Assembly (NCBI RefSeq): GCF_001715295.1
Contig: NZ_MDKB01000001.1
Location: 67,345 to 131,344 of the forward strand
DNA length: 64,000 nt
DNA from: Streptomyces griseus
GTDB lineage: Bacteria > Actinomycetota > Actinomycetes > Streptomycetales > Streptomycetaceae
Reading direction: 5' to 3'
The notes under the pieces are model-generated. The model was not told the DNA's origin, did no database searches, and saw nothing but the letters and a program-made list of their open reading frames with translations. Both the position numbers and the translations under genes were made by a program. Shown one piece after another: positions 25,447 through 33,204 of this stretch (its first letter is position 1; every line of letters starts with the position of its first letter).

Positions 25447-26225
25447 CCGATACGCCCCCCGCCCTCGTCCGACCCTCCCGCAAGGCGATACACGTCGAGC
25501 AGGACGGCCCCGTACTGCACGTCCGGCTCAATCCCCATGAGCAGGACGACACACTCAGCGTCGCGGTCCTCGACGACCTCGTCCTCCTCCTCGACGACCT
25601 CCACGACCGGCCGGACGTCCGGATACTGATCCTCTCCTCCATGGGCCCGGACTTCTGCCTGGGTGCCGACCGCGACGAGTACCAGGCCGCTCTCCTCGCC
25701 GACCCGACCGGAGCCGCCCTGCGGCGGATCGCGGACAAGGCCCACCGCTTGTGCCAGGCGCTGGAGAACACCCACGCCGTCACCATCGCCCGGGTCCACG
25801 GCCGGGTGATCGGTGCCGGGCTCGCGCTCGCGTCGTTCTGCGACCTCCGCGCCGGCGCGGACAGCAGTCGCTTCCGCATGCCGGAGGTCGGCCTCGGGCT
25901 CCCACCTGCCTGGGGAGGGGCGATGGGGCGTCTGGTCGCCGAGGCCGGCGCCGCCCGGATCCGTGAACTCATGCTGACGTGCGAGGTGTTCGACGCGGCC
26001 GCCGCCCACCGTCTGGGCATCCTTCACCGGACCGCCCCGATCGACGAGCTGGACAAGACGGTCGACGCCTGGACGAGGCCGCTCGTCCGGCGCTCACCCG
26101 AGGCGCTCGTCCTGACCAAGCGCATGCTGGCCGGATACGCACGCGCCGACCGCACCGCGGACGTCTCGCAGATCGATTCCCACCTTCTGACGGCCCAACT
26201 GCAGTGGCAGGCGGGCCAAGGCTAG
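25443..26225 (+). CDS. enoyl-CoA hydratase/isomerase family protein
   Basis: 260 residues of the crotonase fold. The oxyanion-hole region HGRVIGAGLALASFCDLR and the following FRMPEVGLGLPPAWGG are clear. The first oxyanion segment is DFCLGADRDEY. Of the two glutamates of true hydratases only the one in PEVGLG is apparent, so the reaction could be hydration, isomerisation or another crotonase activity on an acyl-CoA or carrier-bound substrate. Its ATG overlaps the P450 stop (ATGA), so it is translationally coupled and is the last gene of the operon before a very strong terminator. Confidence 0.88.
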   Translation: MTDTPPALVRPSRKAIHVEQDGPVLHVRLNPHEQDDTLSVAVLDDLVLLLDDLHDRPDVRILILSSMGPDFCLGADRDEYQAALLADPTGAALRRIADKAHRLCQALENTHAVTIARVHGRVIGAGLALASFCDLRAGADSSRFRMPEVGLGLPPAWGGAMGRLVAEAGAARIRELMLTCEVFDAAAAHRLGILHRTAPIDELDKTVDAWTRPLVRRSPEALVLTKRMLAGYARADRTADVSQIDSHLLTAQLQWQAGQG

Positions 26226-26290
26226 GCCCCCCGGGTGAGACACACGCCTACGTGACGCACGGGACGCCTCCGCCGGTACGGCGCGAGGCC

Positions 26291-26336
26291 CGACGGGCGG
26301 AACGGCTCCCACGGAGCCGTTCCGCCCGTCGTTTTC
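26291..26336 (+). terminator. strong intrinsic terminator of the cvn-P450 operon
   Basis: Two perfectly complementary 19-nt arms (26291-26309 and 26313-26331) with a 3-nt loop, followed by TTTTCT. It is the most classical terminator in the window and closes the seven-gene operon. Confidence 0.9.
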
Positions 26337-26359
26337 TCTACCTCTGATCTTGGCCAGTG

Positions 26360-26379
26360 CTCTGTCCTTCAGGGCGGGG
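26360..26379. repeat. left-end subterminal hairpin of the IS200/IS605 element
   Basis: ctctgtcc and ggggcggg-type arms (26360-26367 and 26372-26379) pair with several G-T wobbles around a TTCA loop. The matching loop at the other end supports recognition by TnpA. Confidence 0.55.
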
Positions 26380-26443
26380 GTGAAGGCCGTCCTTGGTCCG
26401 GAGGCGCGGAGCGCCGGAGTGTTCTGCGTTTCCGGGGTGACGG

Positions 26444-26872
26444 TCAGAGGGGACGTTGCTGGTTTTCGATGTACTGCTTGACGACGGTCAGGGGTGCCCC
26501 GCCGCATGATCCTGCGAAGTAGGAGCCGGACCAGAAGTGTCCGCCCCACAGGTACTGGCGGACGTGGCTGTCGTACTCCTGGCGGAGTCTGCGGGAGCTG
26601 ACGCCTTTGAGGGAGTTGACCAGCTTGGAGAGCTGGACCTTGGGCGGGTAGTGCACGAGCAGGTGGACGTGGTCCTGTTCGCCGTTGAACTGTTTCAGCT
26701 CGGCCTCGAAGTCGTCGCAGACGTCCCGCATGATCTCTTCGGTGCGGGTCAGCATGGCGTCGGTGAACGCCTTCCGCCGGTACTTCGTAACAAAAACCAA
26801 GTGAACGTGCAGGTTGTAGACCACATGGCGACCGGTTCTGACATCAGGATTCGGGTTCCGGCGCGGTGACAT
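26444..26872 (-). CDS. tnpA: IS200/IS605 Y1 transposase TnpA
   Basis: 142 residues, normal for the family. The HUH motif is H68-V-H70 and the catalytic tyrosine is probably Y134 in VKQYIENQQ. The N-terminal VVYNLHVHLVFVTKYRRK is typical. The frame is open upstream but MSPRRNPNPD at 26872 gives the family start. It should be catalytically competent. It is divergent from tnpB, 23 bp apart. Confidence 0.93.
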   Translation of the reverse strand: MSPRRNPNPDVRTGRHVVYNLHVHLVFVTKYRRKAFTDAMLTRTEEIMRDVCDDFEAELKQFNGEQDHVHLLVHYPPKVQLSKLVNSLKGVSSRRLRQEYDSHVRQYLWGGHFWSGSYFAGSCGGAPLTVVKQYIENQQRPL

Positions 26873-26895
26873 AAACCAATGCCAGCCTCCCGGTT

Positions 26896-28176
26896 GTGAG
26901 TCAAGACCACCTGGTGAGACGGCAGTTCGGGCACCGTGCCCGCCTTGCACTGTCGCCTGCCGAGGTGTCGAAGACCGATGCTCAGGCGCACGCGGCGCGC
27001 GCTCTGTGGAACCTGCTGCACGCGTGGTGGCAGATGATGCCGAAGGAGAAGCGGACACTCGCCGACGCGGACGCCGCGATCCGGCAGGCCCGTAGGGACA
27101 TCGATTTCCTGGCCGTCCTTCCTGCGCAGGCTGCGCAGGCGGTACTCAAGACGTACTTCCAGGCGTGGAGGAACTGCTGGGAGGGCCGCGCGGATGCCCC
27201 GAACTTCAAGGGCCGGTTCCGCACGGTGATGTCCGTGGACATCCCGCAGGGCCGTGACCTGAACATCACCCGCGTGCACCGACGCTGGGGCATGGTCAAC
27301 ATTCCCAAGGTGGGCCGGGTCCGCTTCCGGTGGACCAAAGACCTGCCGGTCGGCAAGCGTGCCGATGCGGAGAACCGGATCACCGGGGCACGGCTGATCA
27401 AGGACGCGCTCGGCTGGCACATCGCCTTCCGTGTTCAGACCCTGGAAGTCAAGCCCGGTCCCCACCAGGGGCCGGACGTCGGCATCGACGTGGGCGTCAC
27501 CGTGCCCATCGCCCTCTCGGACGGCGAAACCTACGAGCACGGCGCATGGCTGACCGGCAAGGAGAAGGCAAGGCTTCTGCACCTGGAGCAGCGGGCAGCG
27601 CGGCGCAAGCAGCACCGCAGGCCCGGCGAGCCGACCAGTCGCCGGCTGCACCGCACCTACGACCGGATCGCAGGACTACGCGCGAAAGCCAAGCGCCGGG
27701 CCCTGGACTGGCAGCACAAGACGACCACCGTCATCGCCCGCACCTACGGCACCGTCGTGGTCGAAGCACTCACCATCACGAACATGGTCAAGTCGGCCAG
27801 GGCAACGGTGGAGGAGTCGGGGAACAATGTCGCCCAGAAGTCCGGGCTGAACCGCTCCATCAGCGGAGAGGCATGGGGCCGCACCGTCACCATGCTGACG
27901 TACAAGACCACCCGGTTCGGCGGCACCCTGCACAAGGTCCCTGCCCCGAACACTTCCCGGCGCTGCTCGGCGTGCGGCTTCACCACGCCCGGCAGCCGGG
28001 AGTCCCAGGCCGTGTTCGTGTGCAAGAACACCGGCTGCGGCTGGTCGGGCAATGCCGACCACAACGCGGCCCGGAACGTCTTGCATCTGTACCGGGTGGG
28101 CCTCGCGCTCATCCCGGCTGCCGGGAGGGCAGTCGTCAGGCGCGCGGAGCGCGTCAAGCCCGCTGCCGCGAGGTAA
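26896..28176 (+). CDS. tnpB: TnpB-type RNA-guided endonuclease of the IS200/IS605 element
   Basis: 426 residues. The three RuvC catalytic acids are intact: D198 in GIDVGVTVP, E290 in VVVEALTITN and D388 in NADHNAARN. The zinc finger is CSACGF followed by CKNTGCGW. TnpB proteins are DNA nucleases guided by an RNA encoded at the transposon right end, and they help the element persist after excision. Here the 3' end of tnpB and the right-end hairpin would encode that RNA. The gene looks full-length and undamaged. Confidence 0.93.
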   Translation: MSQDHLVRRQFGHRARLALSPAEVSKTDAQAHAARALWNLLHAWWQMMPKEKRTLADADAAIRQARRDIDFLAVLPAQAAQAVLKTYFQAWRNCWEGRADAPNFKGRFRTVMSVDIPQGRDLNITRVHRRWGMVNIPKVGRVRFRWTKDLPVGKRADAENRITGARLIKDALGWHIAFRVQTLEVKPGPHQGPDVGIDVGVTVPIALSDGETYEHGAWLTGKEKARLLHLEQRAARRKQHRRPGEPTSRRLHRTYDRIAGLRAKAKRRALDWQHKTTTVIARTYGTVVVEALTITNMVKSARATVEESGNNVAQKSGLNRSISGEAWGRTVTMLTYKTTRFGGTLHKVPAPNTSRRCSACGFTTPGSRESQAVFVCKNTGCGWSGNADHNAARNVLHLYRVGLALIPAAGRAVVRRAERVKPAAAR

Positions 28177-28183
28177 GCAGGAA

Positions 28184-28205
28184 TCTCCCGGCTTCAGCCG
28201 GGAGA
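28184..28205 (+). repeat. right-end hairpin of the IS200/IS605 element (probable end of the guide-RNA scaffold)
   Basis: Perfect 9-bp stem with TTCA loop, 8 bp after tnpB. In related elements this hairpin is both the TnpA recognition structure and the 3' part of the TnpB-associated RNA, with the guide copied from flanking DNA starting near 28215. Confidence 0.75.
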
Positions 28206-28214
28206 ACACTTCAA

Positions 28215-28605
28215 CGTCTCTCCCTCGCGGGCTGCACGCACGGGCCGCGGAGGAGCAACGGGTGATGCGCCCCCGTCACCTCGCCGGTGGCATTCAGTGC
28301 CGGGTCGGCTTCCACCGGGTGAGGCCGTACGGGTCATCCGCGGGCGTGTAGAGGCCCGATTGCGCGCCTCAGCCGACGATTGCGGGTCGAATACACCTGG
28401 GATGTCCCTCATGGTGATACATGCCCGCTCACGGGTGGGCCCTGCCGAGCAGGTGGTGATCACCGCGCTCCGGGCAGTGTCCAAGATCGCGGTACGGCCA
28501 GGTGAGCGTCCGCCGGAACGCCTACGGGAGGGGCGTGGCGCTGACCTCCGCGCCGCCTCATGCTTCTGCTCCCCGTAGCCGTCACCCGAGTCGAAACGGA
28601 TATAC
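28215..28605. other. stretch between the IS and the membrane-protein gene, no gene supported
   Basis: Open frames on both strands lack ribosome binding sites and known features. The first about 16-20 bases beyond 28214 would be the TnpB guide segment if the right boundary is correct. Confidence 0.4.
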
Positions 28606-30273
28606 ATGTCGCCACTCCTGCCGCGGATCTCCCCGTCACGCCGGTCTCCCGCCTCCGCGCACACCAGGCCACCGGCAGCGGCTCCCGGCCGGCGGTCACC
28701 GCGGGTCCGGCTCCACATCTTCCTGACGAAACGCGACGGGCCGGCCTCGCCTCCGGCCGCGATCGGTCCCCCTGCACCGGCGATGGAACTCCCACCGCCG
28801 GCCTGCGCCGGGGCCGTCGATCAGGCCGATCCGGACACAGCTCCGCACAGGAGCGCGCCGAGCCCGCACGTCACCTTTCCGGGCTTCGCCTCCCTGCTTG
28901 CGTTCCTCCCACTGGTTCTCCTGGGCGCAGCCTCGTGGTGTGCTCGCTGGGTACGCCCGAGTGGTGACGAATGGTGCTTCCTTCCCGTCGTGCGCGACGA
29001 AGGCTTCATGGCACTCGTCGACCGCTTCTACTTCATGGACAACGGCCGTATCGCCAACGGCGTGCTCGTCGCCTCCTACGCGTCGTTCGGTGTGGCGGGC
29101 CATCAGTGGTACGCCGGGCTCAGCGCCGCCGCGATGCTGGGCCTCCTGTGGATGTGGGTGGCGGCGTTGTCGCGGCGCACCGGATGGCGGCTGCCCCGGG
29201 GGGTCGCGCCCTTCTCCGCCGCGACCGTTCTGGCAGTCTTCTGCCTCGCGTCCACCAACACGTACAAGACCTTCTTCTGGCCCGCCTCGTCGGTCTCTCA
29301 CACTCTCCCGCCGGTACTCGCACTCGCCGCCACGATTCCCGCCCTGCTGGCGACCTCGCGGCGTGGCAGGATCGGCGCCTGCGTGTCCGCGCTCGTCATC
29401 GGAGCGATCATCGGCACCCTGTCGGAAGAGACCTCCGTGGTCGCCCTCGCGCTTCTCGCACCGGCCCTGCTGCTGAGCCGTCGGATCTTCCCCACCGGAC
29501 CGCTCACCTTCGTGCGCGCCTGGGGGGCCTCCGCAGGGGCGGGGATCCTGCTCGGTACCGCTGTGCTGCTCACCTCTCCCGGTTCGCGGAACCGGCGCGC
29601 CCGTCACCACGCGGACTCCATGTTCGCCCCCGAATCGCTCTCCGCCTCACTGCGGGGATATGGGCAGATCATCCACACCGTGGCGACGACCTGGCAGTAC
29701 CTCGCGGTGATCGCCGTGGGCGTACTGATCGGCGTGGTCGTGCGACGGAGGGACGGCGGCGTCCCCCGGCCCGGCCGTACGGCACCCCTGCTGCTCGCTG
29801 TCGGTGCGGTGGCGCTGCTCCTCTCCGGATACGTCTGCACGGTGATCACCTATCCCGCGTTCGGCGCTTCGGTCGCCACCGCGAACAGGCTGTGGAACGA
29901 CTACATCTTCCTGCTCCTCCTTCTGCTCGCCGGCGGGGGAGGCCTCCTGGGAAATCTGGCGGTGTGCAGGTATCACCGCTCCGCGAGGCGGGTCATGGTG
30001 GGTGCCGCACTCGTGTGCGTGTATGTCATGTCCGCACTGGCGGGGTCCCTCTGGGCCCTGGAGTCGGACATGCGCGTACGGGCCGGAGCCTGGGAGAGTC
30101 AGGACCATTTTCTGCGTGAACGGGTCGCCGAGGGTGCGACGGTGCTGCCCTACAAGCGCCTCGTCATCAGCCGGATGACGGAGCCCTTCGGTAAGCGGCC
30201 GTGGCCTGCCTCCTGCGTAGCCACCTACTACAAGGTGAAGAGGATCACGGATGCCACGGACCGGGGCAGGTGA
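28606..30273 (+). CDS. polytopic membrane protein, DUF6056-like
   Basis: 555 residues from the longest start; 496 from an ATG at 28783. About ten to twelve transmembrane segments begin near the phrase FASLLAFLPLVLLGAAS. The early extracytoplasmic loop has SGDEWCFLPVVRDEGF and YFMDNGRIANG, and later TYKTFFWPASSVSHTLPP; such acidic, aromatic loops occur in DUF6056 and related GT-C-like glycosyltransferase membrane proteins. I cannot name a substrate. Neither possible start has a good ribosome binding site, and the first 59 residues are low-complexity, so the true start may be 28783. Confidence 0.7.
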   Translation: MSPLLPRISPSRRSPASAHTRPPAAAPGRRSPRVRLHIFLTKRDGPASPPAAIGPPAPAMELPPPACAGAVDQADPDTAPHRSAPSPHVTFPGFASLLAFLPLVLLGAASWCARWVRPSGDEWCFLPVVRDEGFMALVDRFYFMDNGRIANGVLVASYASFGVAGHQWYAGLSAAAMLGLLWMWVAALSRRTGWRLPRGVAPFSAATVLAVFCLASTNTYKTFFWPASSVSHTLPPVLALAATIPALLATSRRGRIGACVSALVIGAIIGTLSEETSVVALALLAPALLLSRRIFPTGPLTFVRAWGASAGAGILLGTAVLLTSPGSRNRRARHHADSMFAPESLSASLRGYGQIIHTVATTWQYLAVIAVGVLIGVVVRRRDGGVPRPGRTAPLLLAVGAVALLLSGYVCTVITYPAFGASVATANRLWNDYIFLLLLLLAGGGGLLGNLAVCRYHRSARRVMVGAALVCVYVMSALAGSLWALESDMRVRAGAWESQDHFLRERVAEGATVLPYKRLVISRMTEPFGKRPWPASCVATYYKVKRITDATDRGR

Positions 30274-30825
30274 GCCGCCGCATCCCGCGTAAGGTGCCCC
30301 GATCGTCCGCCGCATGCCGTAGGCCCGCGGCGACGGTCTCGCCCGCTGCAGCGGAAGCGGGGTGCGTGTCCGCGACGGACGGGGTGTGCGTGTCCGCCGC
30401 GGACACACCTTCCCGGTCCGGGTATCCGGCGAACGGCGTCCGCGAAGGGGCGCGAGGCCGAGTCGGAGGTCTGCGTCCGGAGCCCTTCGGTGAAGACGAA
30501 GCTCAGGCCGATGACACGTGTGCTCGTCAGGCTCCGAGATCGAGGAGCCGTCCCGCGGAAACGGGGTCACGGAGTGCCCGCCCACTGGTCTGCCGAGCAC
30601 CGATCTGCGCGAGGCCGACCTCACGCGGTGGTGGGCCGGCGGCGGAGGCCGGACGCCGACGCCGTTACGGGCAACGGCCCGCGCACAGCGGTGAGCTGCT
30701 GGAAAGGGCCGGGAGGATTGCCGGACACCGGGCGGTCGGGGATCTTCGACCGAACATGACGGCCGTGGGGCTGCTGTGGTCATGGCTCCATGCAATCCGA
30801 TACCCGCTGAAACGGCGAACGACCG
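30274..30825. other. intergenic stretch upstream of the DUF4192 gene
   Basis: No gene is supported. A small perfect hairpin GTGTCCG-CCG-CGGACAC at 30390-30406 could terminate the membrane-protein transcript. GTGTCCGC-like sequences recur nearby. Confidence 0.4.
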
Positions 30826-30861
30826 GCGACCCCTGTGGATAAGGTTATCCACAGGGGTCGC
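30826..30861. promoter_or_regulatory. 36-bp perfect palindrome made of two head-to-head DnaA-box-like sequences
   Basis: Two 17-bp arms (30826-30842 and 30845-30861) pair perfectly around GG. The inner 9 bases of each arm are TTATCCACA, identical to the classical DnaA box and allowed by the streptomycete consensus. The palindrome ends 31 bp before the ATG of the DUF4192 gene, so it is placed to act as an operator or mRNA hairpin. No similar box cluster was seen elsewhere in the window. Confidence 0.7.
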
Positions 30862-30892
30862 GGAATGTGGCGGAGCGCGGGACGGTCGTGCC

Positions 30893-32230
30893 ATGAACAA
30901 GCATCACGAACCCACCGGGCCCTCCGAGCAGCAGCAGATCACCCTGCGCAGTCCCGCCGAACTCGCGGACGCACTGCCTTACCTGATGGGCTTTCACCCC
31001 GACGACAGTGTCGTCATGGTGGCCCTCCACGGGGGTCGCGGCCGGTTCGGCGGCCGCCTCAGGCTGGGTATCCCGCCCTCCCCGCAGGAGTGGGCACCGG
31101 TCGCGGACCACCTCGCGCGCAGCCTGATCGAGGGGAGCGAGCGACGCGAGGCGCGTCCGGACGCGATCGTCGTCTTCCTCTGCCAGGACCCCACCGAGGG
31201 GGAGAGCGCCCGCGGTACGATGGAGCGTCTGAGGCCCCTGGCGCAGAGTCTGCGCACGGCCTGCGGAGCGCTCGATGTTCCCGTACTGGAAGCCCTCTGC
31301 ATCTCCGACGGACGGTACTGGTCCTACTGCTGTCCCGACGAACGTTGCTGCCCGCCCGAGGGCAATCCGCTGGCCCTTCCCGGTACGACGGTCATGGCGG
31401 CGGCGGCCGCCTACGCGGGCGTGCAGGTGCGTGGGTCCCTGCGGGACATGGAGAAGCGGCTCATGCCCTCCGCGTCCGTGGTGGTGGCGGAACAGGAGCG
31501 CGCACTGGACTCGGCCGGCGCGGTTCTCGTCTCCGAGATCCTCGATGTCAGGGGGAGGGGCGTGGTCGCAGAGCGGACGCTGGCACTCGCGCGGGAGCTC
31601 CTGGAGCGACTCGGAGGTGCGCCGGTGGTGGCGCCGGCCGAGGCGGACGCGTGTGACGACCGCCTGATCGAGGCGGAGGAGGCCGCGGCGGTGATCCTCG
31701 GCCTTCAGGACCGTGAGACCAGGGACGTGGCGGCGGAGTGGATGGAAGGCCGCGAAGCGGGGGCGGCGCTGCGCCTGTGGCGGGCGCTGGCCCGCAGGTG
31801 TGTCGGCCCGTACGTGGAACATTCCGCCGCACCGCTCACGCTGGCGGGCTGGGTCTCCTGGTCCACCGGCGACGAGGCGGGCGCCCGGGTGGCTTTGGGA
31901 CTCGCCCTCCGGGCCGACCCCGAATACACCTTCGCGCAACTGCTGCACCAGGCGTGCAACCAGGGCCTTGACCCGGAGACGCTGCGCCGCTGCCTCCGTG
32001 AGGAGAGCAGCCTTCGCACCTCGCGCGGCGGCCTCGCCGCGCAGGACGACCGGCAGGGCCGGCACGCGGCGGCACCGCCGGGTCCCGGGCTCGGTGGGAC
32101 CCCGGTCCCGCCCGGCGGGCGCCCGGCGGGATCGTCACCCGGCTGCACCCGCCCGGACTCGACCGCCGCCCGTCGCCGGGCCCGCCCCTGCCGACGGCAG
32201 GGGCGGCGGGGGGCCAGGAGCAGGCGCTGA
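30893..32230 (+). CDS. DUF4192 family protein
   Basis: 445 residues. The start MNKHHEPTGPSEQQQ is followed by ITLRSPAELADALPYLMGF and HPDDSVVMVAL, the signature beginning of DUF4192 proteins, an actinobacterial family of unknown function. Three cysteines cluster in YCCPDERCCPPEG (middle of the domain), which could bind metal. The last about 60 residues are a Pro/Arg/Gly-rich tail and probably disordered. The nearby palindrome of DnaA-box-like sequences suggests control linked to replication state, which is inference. Confidence 0.85.
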   Translation: MNKHHEPTGPSEQQQITLRSPAELADALPYLMGFHPDDSVVMVALHGGRGRFGGRLRLGIPPSPQEWAPVADHLARSLIEGSERREARPDAIVVFLCQDPTEGESARGTMERLRPLAQSLRTACGALDVPVLEALCISDGRYWSYCCPDERCCPPEGNPLALPGTTVMAAAAAYAGVQVRGSLRDMEKRLMPSASVVVAEQERALDSAGAVLVSEILDVRGRGVVAERTLALARELLERLGGAPVVAPAEADACDDRLIEAEEAAAVILGLQDRETRDVAAEWMEGREAGAALRLWRALARRCVGPYVEHSAAPLTLAGWVSWSTGDEAGARVALGLALRADPEYTFAQLLHQACNQGLDPETLRRCLREESSLRTSRGGLAAQDDRQGRHAAAPPGPGLGGTPVPPGGRPAGSSPGCTRPDSTAARRRARPCRRQGRRGARSRR

Positions 32231-32411
32231 ACGACTGTCAGCGGCCCGAACACGCCGGGGAGCGGGCGAGCGCGGTCGCGAGAGCGGAGGAGAGGGAAAG
32301 GAGGGGAAGCGAGCCGGAGGGGAGAGGCGGGCGACAGGCACGTGCATCTCGGTAGGCAAGGGCAGGGTGGCGCCCAACGGCACAGGGGTAACATCCCGAA
32401 GGGAGTGTTTA

Positions 32412-32426
32412 TCGTCAGGCAGACGA
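32412..32426. promoter_or_regulatory. palindrome TCGTC-N5-GACGA in the Nudix gene promoter
   Basis: The repeat lies just before TATGAT (32428-32433), inside the probable -35/-10 spacer, the right place for an autoregulatory operator of the downstream NrtR-like gene. Confidence 0.45.
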
Positions 32427-32427
32427 C

Positions 32428-32433
32428 TATGAT
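32428..32433 (+). promoter_or_regulatory. -10 hexamer TATGAT of a probable leaderless gene
   Basis: TATGAT ends 6 nt before the ATG at 32440. No ribosome binding site is present, so the transcript probably starts at the A of the ATG. Confidence 0.55.
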
Positions 32434-32439
32434 CTCGGC

Positions 32440-33204
32440 ATGCCGCCCTACGACCCGTCGACCTTCCCGCCCTTCGCCGTCACCGTCGACCTGGTTGTGC
32501 TCACGGTGCGCCGCCACGCACTCTGCGCCCTCGTGGTACGCCGGGGTGAGCCGCCGTTCCAGGGGAGGTGGGCCCTGCCGGGCGGATTCGTCAGGAAGGA
32601 CGAGGATCTCGGCGCCGCGGCAGCGCGGGAACTCGTCGAGGAGACGGGCCTCTGCGCCCATGATCCGTCGACTCCCTCGGCCGGGAACGGTGCTCACCTC
32701 GAGCAGCTGGCCACCTACGGCGATCCGGGGCGCGACCCTCGGATGCGGGTCGTCAGCGTCGCCCACCTCGCGCTGGCCCCGGACCTCCCCGCGCCCCGAG
32801 CGGGCGGTGACGCGAACAGTGCGCGCTGGGCACCCGTGGACGACCTGCTCGCTTTCGAAGGGGGCTCCGCCCGTGACGGCGAGCAGCCCGCGCCGCTGGC
32901 CTTCGATCACGCGCGGATCCTCGGCGACGGGGTGGAACGGGCGCGCTCCAAGATCGAGTACTCCTCGCTGGCCACGGCGTTCTGTCCCCCCGAGTTCACG
33001 GTCGGGGAGCTGCGCAGGGTGTACGAAGCGGTGTGGGGAGTCGTCCTGGACCCGCGGAACTTCCACCGCAAGGTCACGGGCACGCCGGGCTTCCTGGTGC
33101 CGTCCGGGGGGACGACCACACGGCAGGGCGGGCGACCCGCGCAGCTCTTCCGGGCGGGGGCCGCCACCGTACTGAACCCACCGATGCTGAGACCCGAAGT
33201 CTGA
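32440..33204 (+). CDS. Nudix hydrolase / NrtR-like transcriptional regulator
   Basis: 254 residues. An N-terminal Nudix domain contains an intact box (G49-x5-E55-x7-R63-E-x2-E67-E68). A C-terminal winged helix follows (KIEYSSLATAFCPPEFTVGE, then LRRVYEAVWG and NFHRKV). This fusion is the architecture of NrtR, a repressor of NAD-related genes that senses ADP-ribose; many NrtR proteins lose the Nudix active site, but this one keeps it, so it may hydrolyse ADP-ribose or a related compound. No NAD gene is adjacent. A promoter palindrome suggests autoregulation. Confidence 0.85.
   Translation: MPPYDPSTFPPFAVTVDLVVLTVRRHALCALVVRRGEPPFQGRWALPGGFVRKDEDLGAAAARELVEETGLCAHDPSTPSAGNGAHLEQLATYGDPGRDPRMRVVSVAHLALAPDLPAPRAGGDANSARWAPVDDLLAFEGGSARDGEQPAPLAFDHARILGDGVERARSKIEYSSLATAFCPPEFTVGELRRVYEAVWGVVLDPRNFHRKVTGTPGFLVPSGGTTTRQGGRPAQLFRAGAATVLNPPMLRPEV

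Larger units (their letters stand above)
26340..28214. mobile_element. IS200/IS605-family insertion sequence (tnpA and tnpB divergent)
   Basis: The element contains a minus-strand Y1 transposase and a plus-strand TnpB nuclease, the IS605 arrangement. Subterminal hairpins with the same TTCA loop sit at both ends (26360-26379 and 28184-28205). The right end is probably at TTCAA (28210-28214); the left boundary is uncertain by about 20 bp. No target duplication is expected, since this family moves as single-stranded circles. It sits directly behind the operon terminator, where insertion would do little harm. Confidence 0.85.
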
